Origin: JAWKXU01 sp020446465 | GTDB lineage: Bacteria > Pseudomonadota > Alphaproteobacteria > Sphingomonadales > Sphingomonadaceae | Assembly: GCA_041396845.1 (NCBI GenBank) | Contig: JAWKXU010000002.1 | Span: forward strand, 434,001-498,000 | Reading direction: 5' to 3' | Length of the DNA stretch: 64,000 nucleotides | Part shown: positions 43,622 to 52,508 of the stretch, one piece after another | Numbering within the stretch: the stretch's first letter is position 1 | How the letters are laid out: every line of letters starts with the position of its first letter | Translations under genes and position numbers: made by a program | The notes under the pieces: model-generated | Told to the model about the DNA's origin: nothing | The model's database searches: none | The model's input: the letters and a program-made list of their open reading frames with translations, nothing else

Positions 43622-45649
43622 CTATTCGGCGGCGACGGCGTAGAAGTCTTCGCCGTCCTCGGCTTGCGCTTCGGGAGCCTCGGCCTCTGATGGCTGCTCC
43701 GCTTCCGTGTCCGGCGTCCGCAGGATCGCAGGCAACCATCCGGTCCCGGCCAGAAGCTGCTCGGCGGACTGCGCCATGTCGGCTTTCTTCATGTCCACGA
43801 TCCGGCGCGCGGCATCCTCCGATACGCCTTCGGTCACGGCCTCGACGATATGCGCCTTGGTGACACGGCCAAGATAGCTGCCCACGGTGGGCGTCCAGTC
43901 CTTCGCCATGTCGAGCGCCAGCGCACTCGCCAGCCTGTCGGCGGTTTGCAGCGACCGGGGCTTGCGATCCCACGGCAGATGCAGCGCATTGACGGTGCAG
44001 GCCACACAATGCGCCAGCAGCGCCATCCGGTCCTCATCGTCCAGAGCGAATATGAAGGTCCACAGTTCCGCCACATCACGGGGCATCCGTTCGGCCCATG
44101 CCTCATGCGCCGCGTTTGCCTTGGCTGCCAGCGGCGTATCCTCGATCCCGTCCGCATGACTGCCCAGCGGCGTCACGGTCGGACGGACCTCAAGGCAACC
44201 GGCCTCGGCAAAGCTGTAGAACAGTTGCGAAGTCAGCGTATGGGTTATAGCGATCAACGCCATGTCGGGCCACTCGCCAAGCGCCACGCGAAGGGCAAGG
44301 GTCCGGTGCGCGGACAGGTCGCGGGTCAGAGCATCGGAAATCGGCTTGCCGACTTCGTCGTCTTCGATGTCCTGCTCACCTTCATCGCTATCGTCGGTCT
44401 GTTCATCCTCGACAGTATCAGGTGCAGCATCTTCGCTTTCACCTTCGGGCTGCGGATCGGCCAGCACCTCATCCTCGGCACGAACGAAACCGCGCTCGAT
44501 CCTGACCGTGCCATCATGGTTGAGCACCACGAGCACACCGCCATGCGCGATCAGTTTAGCATCATAGGCATGACGCTTGTCGGAAATCGCATCGATCTCC
44601 GCATCCAGCGCCTCGACCTTGGCCGCCACGTCCTCCGGCATTTCGTCATAGGAGTCGAAATTCTCGACAAGCTGGTCATACTGGGCTGACGCCGCTTCCA
44701 ACCGCTTTTCGTCCTCGTCGGACAGGGCAACGGCTTCGGGATAGAAACGCCGCATGCCGTGGGCATGGGGATAGTCGATATGCGCCTCGACCCATTTCCA
44801 GCCCTCGGCCTGCACTTCGGCAGCAACCTCGCGCAGCTTCTCGATAGCCAGCATATCGAGCAAACCCGCATCCTCGAAATAGCCGCCGCCTTCGTCGGCA
44901 AACAGGTCGCGGATGATGGTGCCGCCCGCTTCTTCATAAGCTGCCTCGCCCACGAAGATCGCGCGGCGATCATGGCCGGGAACATTGGCGGCGGTCAGAT
45001 CGCGCCGAATGATCCATGGCTCGCGGTTATGATGCAGGCTCTCGAACACCTGCTCCTGTCGGTCGTGGTCCCCGGTAATGGCAAAGGCCATCAACTGATC
45101 CAGCGTCAGCCCATCCTCGCGGTAGACCTGCAACAGCTTCGGAGACACAGCACCAAGGCGCAGCCGCTGCTTCACGACATGGGCGGACACGCCGAACCGC
45201 GCGCCGATTTCCTGCGCGCCCCAACCCTTGGTTTCGGAAAGCTCGCGGAACCGCTCGAACTGGTCGGCGGGGTGCATGGGGGTGCGGGTGACATTCTCGT
45301 CCAGACTGATCTCGGACGGATCGTTCTCGGTGTCGAGCCAGCAGCGCACCGGGTCGGACTTCTTCATCTTCCTGCGCTTGGCGCACAGCAGCATCGCCTG
45401 CCTGCGACCTTCGCCAGCGGTGACGAAATAGAAGCCGGTCGGCGTTCCATCGTCCTTTACTGCGGGTTCCACGACAAGGTTCTGGATCAGCCCCTTGTGC
45501 GCGATGGATGCGGCCAGCGCCTCGATGGCGCTTTCCCCGTGCGGCACCTTGCGCGCATTGCGCGGGGACTTCTTGAGCTTGTTCAGGGGCACGAAAATCT
45601 CGACGCCAGACACAGGCTCGGCAGCGGTGGTTTCGGTAACAGCGTTCAT
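43622..45649 (-). CDS. ParB/RepB/Spo0J-like protein of the mobile element
   Basis: This large protein of 675 residues has the ParB N-terminal nuclease-like domain (FVPLNKLKKSPRNARKVPHG, then TAGEGRRQAMLL) and the HTH (WGAQEIGARFGVSAHVVKQR). A long C-terminal part follows, with a highly acidic linker (EDEQTDDSDEGEQDIEDDE) and repeats of helices. Such enlarged ParB proteins are typical of alphaproteobacterial plasmids and ICEs. The role is unproven. AAGGAG seven bases before the ATG at 45649 fixes the start. It is the last gene before the right att site. Confidence 0.88.
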   Translation of the reverse strand: MNAVTETTAAEPVSGVEIFVPLNKLKKSPRNARKVPHGESAIEALAASIAHKGLIQNLVVEPAVKDDGTPTGFYFVTAGEGRRQAMLLCAKRRKMKKSDPVRCWLDTENDPSEISLDENVTRTPMHPADQFERFRELSETKGWGAQEIGARFGVSAHVVKQRLRLGAVSPKLLQVYREDGLTLDQLMAFAITGDHDRQEQVFESLHHNREPWIIRRDLTAANVPGHDRRAIFVGEAAYEEAGGTIIRDLFADEGGGYFEDAGLLDMLAIEKLREVAAEVQAEGWKWVEAHIDYPHAHGMRRFYPEAVALSDEDEKRLEAASAQYDQLVENFDSYDEMPEDVAAKVEALDAEIDAISDKRHAYDAKLIAHGGVLVVLNHDGTVRIERGFVRAEDEVLADPQPEGESEDAAPDTVEDEQTDDSDEGEQDIEDDEVGKPISDALTRDLSAHRTLALRVALGEWPDMALIAITHTLTSQLFYSFAEAGCLEVRPTVTPLGSHADGIEDTPLAAKANAAHEAWAERMPRDVAELWTFIFALDDEDRMALLAHCVACTVNALHLPWDRKPRSLQTADRLASALALDMAKDWTPTVGSYLGRVTKAHIVEAVTEGVSEDAARRIVDMKKADMAQSAEQLLAGTGWLPAILRTPDTEAEQPSEAEAPEAQAEDGEDFYAVAAE

Positions 45650-46080
45650 CACACTTCTCCTTCAACACACACTCACCCCGGAATGGGGTGGGCGGCGAAG
45701 GAGCGACCGGCTGGTTCGCTGTCAGAGCCGGGGCGCACCCGGAGGGCTGAAACGAAGAGGAAGTAAGCGCAAAGCGCGTTGCGCCCCGGCGCGGCGAACC
45801 TAAAGGGAAGCGTCGCCCACCCCACCGACGGGGAGAGATACAAACAACGCGATCGGGTCGGCGCAGCCCTGGACCGATCTCCGCATCCAGAGGACGACGC
45901 GAATTCGCAGATGCGGATTTACGACATGACGTGAAACGTCGCTCGCGTCAGGGATTGAAGCCGCATGGCGGAGACAGGCAACGCTTGGCTCCGGTGCAAA
46001 CCGAAAGCCCGGCCCAAAGGGCGACGCCGCCGCAATCTTCGCTATTCGACGCCAGAACCAACCTGATTTTGCCGATTTTC
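45650..46080. other. Intergenic region before the right island end
   Basis: No gene is recognised in these 431 bp. It carries the ParB leader with a CACCCC/GGGGTG hairpin just upstream of the ribosome site. Confidence 0.4.
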
Positions 46081-46127
46081 TGGAGACAATGTGGAGACAA
46101 CAGCCCTCGCAACCGGCTTTGTCTCCA
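46081..46127. promoter_or_regulatory. Three-part motif array, candidate integrase arm sites (right end)
   Basis: TGGAGACAA occurs at 46081-46089 and 46092-46100 and its inverse TTGTCTCCA at 46119-46127. Order and spacing are the same as at 23844-23890 at the left end, although the bases between the arms differ. It lies 43 bp inside the right att repeat. Confidence 0.6.
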
Positions 46128-46170
46128 GCGAAAGGGAATGCGCCGTGGCGCTAATTCGCTGATTTGTCAT

Positions 46171-46222
46171 GGAAAACTGGAGCGGGCGAAGGGATTCGAA
46201 CCCTCGACCCCAACCTTGGCAA
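46171..46222. repeat. Right attachment repeat of the island
   Basis: This 52-bp segment overlaps the 3' part of the intact tRNA-Gly gene and is repeated, with two differences, at 23674-23725. It is the probable crossover region for the tyrosine integrase. Confidence 0.88.
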
Positions 46223-46252
46223 GGTTGTGCTCTACCCCTGAGCTACGCCCGC
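46178..46252 (-). tRNA. tRNA-Gly (anticodon GCC)
   Basis: The minus strand folds into a tRNA cloverleaf: acceptor GCGGGCG with CGCCCGC, D arm with GCTCAGGGGTAGAGC, anticodon arm CCTTGCCAAGG (GCC), T arm GAGGG-TTCGAAT-CCCTT, and encoded CCA. It serves as the integration site; the island lies on its 3' side and leaves the gene complete. Confidence 0.97.
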
Positions 46253-46416
46253 TCTGGCGCCGGTCCCGTTTCCGGGTGCCCGCATCTGGCAAGTGCCTGC
46301 GGGCCGGGTGAGGCGCGCGGTTAGCATTGGCTTTCGAACCCGGCAAGGGAAAAATTCGTCAATTTTCTTTCCCCTTCACAAACAGGCCCCCGACCCCACA
46401 TAAGACCGAACGCAAT

Positions 46417-47367
46417 ATGAGCCACAATCCGGGGGAATTTCACTTGGCCAGCATGGGTTTGAATATCGACGAACAGAAAGCAGTCGACCGTTTCCGCAAG
46501 GATGTTGTCGAACCTTCGATGACCAGCCTCGTCATCGTCGATTTCTGGGCTGAATGGTGCGGGCCGTGCAAGGCGCTGGCCCCCGTGCTGGAAAAGGTTG
46601 CCGCGGAATATGCCGACAAAGGCGTGATTCTGGCCAAGATCAACGTCGATGAAGAACAGTTCATCGCCGCGCAGTTTCAGGTAAAATCCATCCCCACGGT
46701 CTATGCCCTGTTCCAGGGTCAGCCAGTGGCCGATCTCACCAATGCCCGCAGCGAATCGCAGCTTAAACAGATGCTCGACCAGATTCTGGCGCAGATCCCT
46801 GTGCAGCCGGGCGCAAACGGTGGGGCAGCGGAGAAAGCACAGGACGTCGCCCCGCTTATCAAGATGGGCGAAGATGTACTGGCATCCGGCGATGCGGAAC
46901 GAGCCGCAGGTATCTTTGCCCAGATCGTTGAAATGGCGCCAGACAAGGTCGAAGCCCATGCCGGGCTGCTGCGCGCACTGGCCGAGGCTGGCAAGCTGGA
47001 TGAAGCACAGGCTGCGCTTGCTGCATTGCCCGAAGATGTGGCCGCCGACCCTGCAATTGCACAGGCGCGCTCGGCGATAGAACTGGCTGCCGAGAGGCCC
47101 GATGCGGGTGCGCTTGACGCATTGCGGAACGCCGCGGCTGCCAATCCCGCCGATATGGATGCGCAATTGGCCTATGCAACAGGCGCCTTTGCCGCAGGGG
47201 CACGCGACGATGCCGCAGATATTCTGCTTTCCATGATAACGGCAGACCGGGAATGGAATGACAGTGCCGCCAAGGCAAAGTTGCTGCAAATTTTTGAGGC
47301 AGTCGGGCTGGAAGACCCGTGGGTCGCAGCCACCCGCCGCCGCCTTTCGACAATCCTGTTCGGCTGA
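46417..47367 (+). CDS. trxA: Thioredoxin with C-terminal helical (TPR-like) extension
   Basis: This protein of 316 residues has an N-terminal thioredoxin fold with the active site WAEWCGPCK (Cys pair near residues 48 and 51) and the cis-Pro at KSIPTVYALF. A helical tail of about 180 residues with Ala-rich TPR-like repeats follows, as in co-chaperone-like thioredoxins (CnoX type). ATG 46417 is one possible start; a TTG at 46444, six bases after GGGGGAA, would give MASMGLNIDEQ. It is adjacent to the LON-domain gene. A role in redox or protein quality control is likely. Confidence 0.9.
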   Translation: MSHNPGEFHLASMGLNIDEQKAVDRFRKDVVEPSMTSLVIVDFWAEWCGPCKALAPVLEKVAAEYADKGVILAKINVDEEQFIAAQFQVKSIPTVYALFQGQPVADLTNARSESQLKQMLDQILAQIPVQPGANGGAAEKAQDVAPLIKMGEDVLASGDAERAAGIFAQIVEMAPDKVEAHAGLLRALAEAGKLDEAQAALAALPEDVAADPAIAQARSAIELAAERPDAGALDALRNAAAANPADMDAQLAYATGAFAAGARDDAADILLSMITADREWNDSAAKAKLLQIFEAVGLEDPWVAATRRRLSTILFG

Positions 47368-47385
47368 ACGACGGCACTGCGGGCC

Positions 47386-48003
47386 ATGACTCCTACGCGC
47401 CTTTCCATCTTCCCTCTCGCTGGCGCGATTCTGTTTCCGGGCCTGCAACTGCCGCTTCACATCTTCGAGCCACGCTATCGCGCGATGGTGAGCGATGCCC
47501 TGGTACGCGACCAGCGCATCGGGATGATCCAGCCGACCGAGTCGCGCGAAGGCGCGCCACTCTATTCAGTGGGGTGCGTAGGGCGGATAAGCGACGTTGA
47601 AGCGCTGGACGACGGACGCTTCAACCTTGTGCTGGAGGGCGAGTGCCGCTTTCGCATCCTGCGCGAACTGGATGTCACGACCAGCTTTCGTCAGGTCGAG
47701 GCGGAACTGATTGAAGAGCCGCAGGACGAGTTTCTAAGCGCGGTGGAGCGTGCGGACTTTGAACGCAACAGCCAGGCTTTTGCCGATGCACTGGGCTATT
47801 CGGTGGACTGGGACTCGGTCAAAAAGCTCGATGATACCTCGCTTATCAATGGCGTGGCCCAGATCGCGCCGTTTGACGAAGCGGCCAAACAGGCATTGCT
47901 CGAAGCGCCGGATCTTTCCACCCGCTGTGATCTTCTGGTCCAACTGATGCAATTCTTTGGCCGTCGCAGCGGCGGGGACGATTCGCCGCCCACGCTCCAA
48001 TAA
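47386..48003 (+). CDS. LON substrate-binding domain protein
   Basis: This protein of 205 residues carries only the Lon N-terminal (PUA-like) domain: LSIFPLAGAILFPGLQLPLH, IFEPRYRAMV, then GCVGRISDVEALDDGRFNLV, without ATPase or protease parts. Standalone proteins of this kind occur widely next to thioredoxin genes in alphaproteobacteria. It may present substrates, but its partner is unknown. It follows trx by 18 bp. Confidence 0.88.
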   Translation: MTPTRLSIFPLAGAILFPGLQLPLHIFEPRYRAMVSDALVRDQRIGMIQPTESREGAPLYSVGCVGRISDVEALDDGRFNLVLEGECRFRILRELDVTTSFRQVEAELIEEPQDEFLSAVERADFERNSQAFADALGYSVDWDSVKKLDDTSLINGVAQIAPFDEAAKQALLEAPDLSTRCDLLVQLMQFFGRRSGGDDSPPTLQ

Positions 48004-48023
48004 GTTGCGCCAGCCTGCCTCGT

Positions 48024-48920
48024 TCAGATGGCGTCAGCCGGAAGTTTCAGCCCTTCGTTCCGGTAAGCGGCAACCAATGCGTTGCGAAGCAATACGGCAA
48101 TCGTCATCGGGCCGACACCGCCGGGAACGGGCGTAATCGCCCCTGCCACCGCGCTCGCGCCTGTAAAGTCCACATCGCCGACCAGTCGCCCCTTGTCCGC
48201 GCCCGGTTCGGGCGGCAGGCGATTGATGCCAACGTCGATCACGGTTGCGCCCGGCTTGATCCAGTCGCCCTTTACCATTTCAGCCCGCCCGACAGCGGCA
48301 ACGACAATGTCAGCCCGGCGCACCACGTCCGGCAAGTTTTTCGTGCGACTGTGCGCGACAGTGACGGTACAGCTTTCGGCAATCAGCAACTGGGCCATCG
48401 GTTTGCCGACAATGTTGGAACGGCCGATCACCACCGCATCAAGCCCGGCAAGGCTGCCCAGCCTGTCTTTCAGCAACATGACGCAGCCAAGCGGCGTGCA
48501 AGGCACGAAGCCCGGCAACCCCACGGCGAGCCGCCCGGCATTGATGACATGGAAGCCGTCCACGTCCTTGTCCGGATTAATCGCGGCAATGACTTTCTGT
48601 TCATCCATGTGATCGGGCAGGGGCAGTTGCACCAGGATGCCATCGACAAAACGATCCTGATTGAGCTTGTCGATCAGGGCCAGCAGCTCGTCCTCACTGG
48701 CGGTGTGGGACAGGCGGTGTTCAAAGCTCGCCATGCCGGCAGCCACGGTCTGTTGGCCCTTGGAGCGGACATAGACATGGCTGGCCGGATCATCACCCAC
48801 CAGCACCACGGCAAGGCCCGCCTTGCGCATGGCCTTGCTTTCAAATGTAGCGGCAAGAATGGCGACCTTGTCCCGCAGGCTGGCGGCAAAGGCTTTGCCG
48901 TCGATCAGTTCAGCAGTCAT
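48024..48920 (-). CDS. folD: Methylenetetrahydrofolate dehydrogenase/cyclohydrolase
   Basis: This protein of 298 residues has the FolD signatures VYVRSKGQQTVAAGM (active-site Lys in the family YxxxK pattern), the NADP-binding GRSNIVGKPMAQLL and the C-terminal TPVPGGVGPMT. It converts 5,10-methylene-THF to 10-formyl-THF in one-carbon metabolism. The start at 48920 fits the family's length. It converges with the LON-domain gene and is 13 bp from yggT, in the same orientation. Confidence 0.97.
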   Translation of the reverse strand: MTAELIDGKAFAASLRDKVAILAATFESKAMRKAGLAVVLVGDDPASHVYVRSKGQQTVAAGMASFEHRLSHTASEDELLALIDKLNQDRFVDGILVQLPLPDHMDEQKVIAAINPDKDVDGFHVINAGRLAVGLPGFVPCTPLGCVMLLKDRLGSLAGLDAVVIGRSNIVGKPMAQLLIAESCTVTVAHSRTKNLPDVVRRADIVVAAVGRAEMVKGDWIKPGATVIDVGINRLPPEPGADKGRLVGDVDFTGASAVAGAITPVPGGVGPMTIAVLLRNALVAAYRNEGLKLPADAI

Positions 48921-48933
48921 TGGGAAACCCTCG

Positions 48934-49227
48934 TCACATCGCGCTAAGGGCAATGCCCGTGAGGATTTTCTGCACGATGACAAGCCCGATAATCAGCACC
49001 ATCGGCGACAAGTCCAGCATCCCCGTATCGGGCATGATACGGCGGATCGGGCGCAGCAATGGCTCCAGCAATGCATTGGCCGCTTTCCACAGCGAGGCAA
49101 CAAGCTGGTTGTGCATGTTGACCACGTTGAACGCGATCAGCAGACTGAGCACGAACTGCACGATCACCAGGATGACGATGATGTTGATGAGATAGCCGAT
49201 AATGTCGACCAGCGTATAAAGTAGCAA
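48934..49227 (-). CDS. YggT family membrane protein
   Basis: This protein of 97 residues has two membrane segments (LINIIVILVIVQFVLSLLIA and VLIIGLVIVQKILTGIAL) and LLEPLLRPIRRIMPDTGMLD in the loop, the YggT signature. The role is uncertain; members have been linked to cell division and osmotic stress. It lies upstream of folD in the same operon. Confidence 0.9.
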   Translation of the reverse strand: MLLYTLVDIIGYLINIIVILVIVQFVLSLLIAFNVVNMHNQLVASLWKAANALLEPLLRPIRRIMPDTGMLDLSPMVLIIGLVIVQKILTGIALSAM

Positions 49228-49326
49228 GGTGCGGCCCCCTGTATGAAAGGCGTTGTCGTGCTGCCTGTTAGCCGAGGGGGTGCCCGGTGTTCAAGCCGAA
49301 CCGCCCCCGGCCATCATTTCAGCCCA

Positions 49327-50238
49327 TCAGGCGCGGATCAGTGTGCCCGCCCCGCGTGAGGTAAAGATTTCCAGCAGCATCGCATGGCGCACGCGGCCAT
49401 CCAGCACGACGGCGGCTTCACACCCGGCCTCCACCGCGTGCACGCAGGTTTCCAGCTTGGGGATCATCCCGCCAGAGATCGTGCCATCCTTTGCCAGCCC
49501 GGCAATGTCGGCTGGCGTCAGGTCTGTCAGCAAGTCACCGTTCTTGTTGAGCACGCCCGGCACATCCGTCAGCAGGAACAGGCGCGCGGCCCCCAGCGCA
49601 GCAGCAACCGCGCCTGCCATTGTATCAGCGTTGATATTGTAGGTATGGCCTTCCTCATCCGCGCCGATTGGGGCGATGACCGGTATAAGCCCGGCGGATA
49701 CGGCAGTTTCAATGATGCGCGTATCGACATGAACCGGCTCACCCACAAAGCCGAGATCCACCACTTGTTCGATCGCGCTGTCAGGATCTTTGCGAGTGCG
49801 GGTCAGCTTGCGCGCTGTCACCAGCTTGCCATCCTTGCCCGAAATGCCAAGCCCCCTGCCGCCAGCGTTGTTGATGCCGCCCACCAGTTCCTTGTTGATC
49901 GCGCCGCACAGCACCATTTCGGCGATTTCCGCAGTCTGTTTGTCGGTCACGCGCAGCCCGTCGACAAAGCTTGATTCCACACCCAGCTTCTTCAGCATGG
50001 CGCCAATCTGCGGCCCGCCACCGTGCACGACAACGACGTTGATGCCCACTGCACCCAGCAAGGCCACATCGCGGGCAAAATCGCGCGCCGTTTCCGGGTC
50101 GCCCATTGCATGACCGCCATATTTGATGACAAAGGTCTTGCCCGCATAGCGGCGCATATAAGGCAGAGCCTCGATCAGCACGCCGGCCTTGGCCAGCATC
50201 ACTTCCGTCTCGCCGGTCGCGTCGGGATTGGCGCTCAT
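49327..50238 (-). CDS. argB: Acetylglutamate kinase
   Basis: This protein of 303 residues has the kinase signatures VIKYGGHAMGD, VVVHGGGPQIG and NNAGGRGLGISGKDGKL, and ends TSRGAGTLIRA. ArgB phosphorylates N-acetylglutamate in arginine synthesis. AAGGAG eight bases upstream supports the ATG at 50238; a GTG at 50247 would add three residues. It faces away from guaA. Confidence 0.97.
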   Translation of the reverse strand: MSANPDATGETEVMLAKAGVLIEALPYMRRYAGKTFVIKYGGHAMGDPETARDFARDVALLGAVGINVVVVHGGGPQIGAMLKKLGVESSFVDGLRVTDKQTAEIAEMVLCGAINKELVGGINNAGGRGLGISGKDGKLVTARKLTRTRKDPDSAIEQVVDLGFVGEPVHVDTRIIETAVSAGLIPVIAPIGADEEGHTYNINADTMAGAVAAALGAARLFLLTDVPGVLNKNGDLLTDLTPADIAGLAKDGTISGGMIPKLETCVHAVEAGCEAAVVLDGRVRHAMLLEIFTSRGAGTLIRA

Positions 50239-50424
50239 CACTTTCACTCCTTCAAAACCCCTTTCCCGGACCTGCCAGTGCCCGGTGCAGAATCACCCTG
50301 CCATCAACTGCAGTGCCCATAGACCAGGTTTTGGCAGGAGTGGGCGCAAAATGTGGACCCGCCCCAAATTGTGGCACGCAACGGCTCTTGCGAATAAGCG
50401 GGCCTCACCCTAACGCGCGTGTCC

Positions 50425-51999
50425 ATGCACGACCAACACGCCCCCGATTCCATCCTTATTGTCGACTTCGGCAGCCAGGTCACCCAGCTTATCGCCCGCC
50501 GTGTGCGCGAAGCCGGGGTCTATTGCGAGATCGCGCCCTTCACCATGGCGGAAGACGCCTTTGCCCGGCTGGCCCCGAAGGGGATCATCCTGTCGGGCGG
50601 CCCGGCGTCCGTCTGTGACGAGGGTTCACCCCGCGCGCCGCAGGCACTGTTCGACGCCGGCATTCCGATCCTTGGCATTTGCTATGGCCAGCAAGTGATG
50701 AGCCACCAGCTTGGCGGCGAAGTAAAGCCGGGCCATGAAACAGGCGAAGGCGGCGAATTTGGCCGCGCTTATCTCACAGTCACGAAGGGCTGCGCGCTGT
50801 TCGATGGCCTCTGGGCCGAAGGCGAACGGCATCAGGTGTGGATGAGCCACGGCGACAAGGTGACGCAGTTTGCCCCCGGTTTCGAGATCGTTGCCACCAG
50901 CGACGGCGCGCCGTTTGCCGTCATCGCCAATGAAGAGCGCAAGTTCTATGGCACGCAGTTCCACCCCGAAGTGGTCCACACGCCGGACGGGGCAAGGCTG
51001 CTGGCCAATTTCGTCCACCGCGTTTGCGGGCTTGCGGGCGACTGGACAATGGCCGCCTATCGCGAAACAAAAATTGCCGACATCCGCGCGCAAGTCGGCG
51101 ATGGCAAAGTCATCTGCGGGCTTTCCGGCGGAGTGGACAGCTCTGTCGCGGCGATCCTCATTCACGAAGCGATTGGCGACCAGCTTACCTGTGTCTTTGT
51201 CGATCACGGGTTGCTGCGTTTGAATGAGCGGGAACAGGTCGAAACCATGTTCCGCGACCATTACAATATCCCGCTGGTGGTGGTGGATGCCGAAGAACGC
51301 TTCATGAAAGGGCTGGCAGGCGTCACTGACCCCGAAAAGAAGCGCAAATTCATCGGCGCGGAGTTCATCAACGTCTTCGAAGAAGAAGCAAACCGCATCG
51401 GCGGCGCGGATTTTCTGGCGCAAGGCACGCTCTATCCCGATGTGATCGAAAGCGTTTCGTTCACCGGCGGGCCAAGCGTGACGATCAAAAGCCATCACAA
51501 TGTCGGCGGCTTGCCCGAACGCATGAACATGAAGCTGGTCGAACCCTTGCGCGAACTGTTCAAGGATGAAGTGCGCGATCTTGGCCGCGAACTGGGCCTG
51601 CCGGATATTTTCGTGGGTCGCCATCCGTTTCCCGGACCTGGCCTTGCCATCCGCATCCCCGGCGAAGTGACGAAGGAACGCTGCGATATTCTGCGCAAAG
51701 CAGACGCCATCTATCTTGAAGAAATCCGCAATGCCGGGCTTTACGATGCAATCTGGCAGGCTTTTGCCGTGCTGCTGCCGGTAAAAACCGTGGGCGTGAT
51801 GGGCGACGGGCGGACTTATGACAGCGTCTGCGCCTTGCGCGCTGTCACCAGCACGGATGGCATGACGGCGGACGTCTATCCCTTTGACGCCGCATTCCTG
51901 ACCGGATGCGCCACACGCATCGTCAACGAGGTAAAAGGCGTCAACCGGGTGGTCTATGACTATACGTCAAAGCCGCCCGGCACGATCGAGTGGGAGTAG
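50425..51999 (+). CDS. guaA: GMP synthase (glutamine-hydrolysing)
   Basis: This protein of 524 residues has the class I amidotransferase domain (GICYGQQVMSHQLGG with the nucleophile Cys; TQFHPEVVHT), the ATP pyrophosphatase P-loop GLSGGVDSS, and the C-terminal dimerisation domain ending TSKPPGTIEWE. It makes GMP from XMP and glutamine. ATG 50425 is likely; a GTG at 50419 is in frame. It is convergent with the hypothetical secreted-protein gene. Confidence 0.97.
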   Translation: MHDQHAPDSILIVDFGSQVTQLIARRVREAGVYCEIAPFTMAEDAFARLAPKGIILSGGPASVCDEGSPRAPQALFDAGIPILGICYGQQVMSHQLGGEVKPGHETGEGGEFGRAYLTVTKGCALFDGLWAEGERHQVWMSHGDKVTQFAPGFEIVATSDGAPFAVIANEERKFYGTQFHPEVVHTPDGARLLANFVHRVCGLAGDWTMAAYRETKIADIRAQVGDGKVICGLSGGVDSSVAAILIHEAIGDQLTCVFVDHGLLRLNEREQVETMFRDHYNIPLVVVDAEERFMKGLAGVTDPEKKRKFIGAEFINVFEEEANRIGGADFLAQGTLYPDVIESVSFTGGPSVTIKSHHNVGGLPERMNMKLVEPLRELFKDEVRDLGRELGLPDIFVGRHPFPGPGLAIRIPGEVTKERCDILRKADAIYLEEIRNAGLYDAIWQAFAVLLPVKTVGVMGDGRTYDSVCALRAVTSTDGMTADVYPFDAAFLTGCATRIVNEVKGVNRVVYDYTSKPPGTIEWE

Positions 52000-52009
52000 A
52001 GGCGAGCCT

Positions 52010-52024
52010 TTAGGGTCAGGACCC
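52010..52024. repeat. Solo copy of the MITE-end motif
   Basis: TTAGGGTCAGGACCC at 52010-52024 is identical to the left end of the 268-bp element at 63090-63357. There is no second end nearby. It lies just after guaA. Confidence 0.5.
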
Positions 52025-52032
52025 CTGCCCGC

Positions 52033-52437
52033 TTACTTCACCTTTTTGTAAGGCACGAAATCGCCAAGGAAGACCGAGCCGGTAAACATGTGCGTGCTCT
52101 GGTCCATCGTGGTCACGATGTCCTGCTTGCACAACTGGCTGCCCGTCCGTTTCATCACCAGCACATCAAAGTAATCGAGGTCTTCGGGATTGGCCGGACG
52201 GTTCACCCAAACCGTATCGCCACGCTTGTAGACCAGCGCCGTCCTGTGGATCACGCGCAGATTGTACGAATCGAACATGCTGATACACGATTGCGGCTCA
52301 CCCGCTTCGCGCCCTTCCAGCATTTTGGCGAGTTGTTCCTCGCCGCTCGGCTTTGGCTTGGCGACAGCACCGGGGGCGCTGGCCACCATGGCGAGGGCTG
52401 CTGCTGCAGTCGCGATCGCGGAGAATATCTTTCGCAT
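52033..52437 (-). CDS. Secreted protein of unknown function
   Basis: This protein of 134 residues has a clear signal peptide (MRKIFSAIATAAAALAMVAS, cut probably after GAVA). The mature part has two Cys (SCISMFD, QLCKQD) and the conserved-looking block VIHRTALVYKRGDTVWVNRP. It resembles DUF6491-type periplasmic proteins of sphingomonads, but I cannot verify that. AGGAG lies upstream of the start. Confidence 0.75.
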   Translation of the reverse strand: MRKIFSAIATAAAALAMVASAPGAVAKPKPSGEEQLAKMLEGREAGEPQSCISMFDSYNLRVIHRTALVYKRGDTVWVNRPANPEDLDYFDVLVMKRTGSQLCKQDIVTTMDQSTHMFTGSVFLGDFVPYKKVK

Positions 52438-52508
52438 GGTTTTTCTCCTGAATGTAATCGACCCGAAATACACCTTGTGAGCTTAACCGTGGATGACTTG
52501 TGGGCCTG

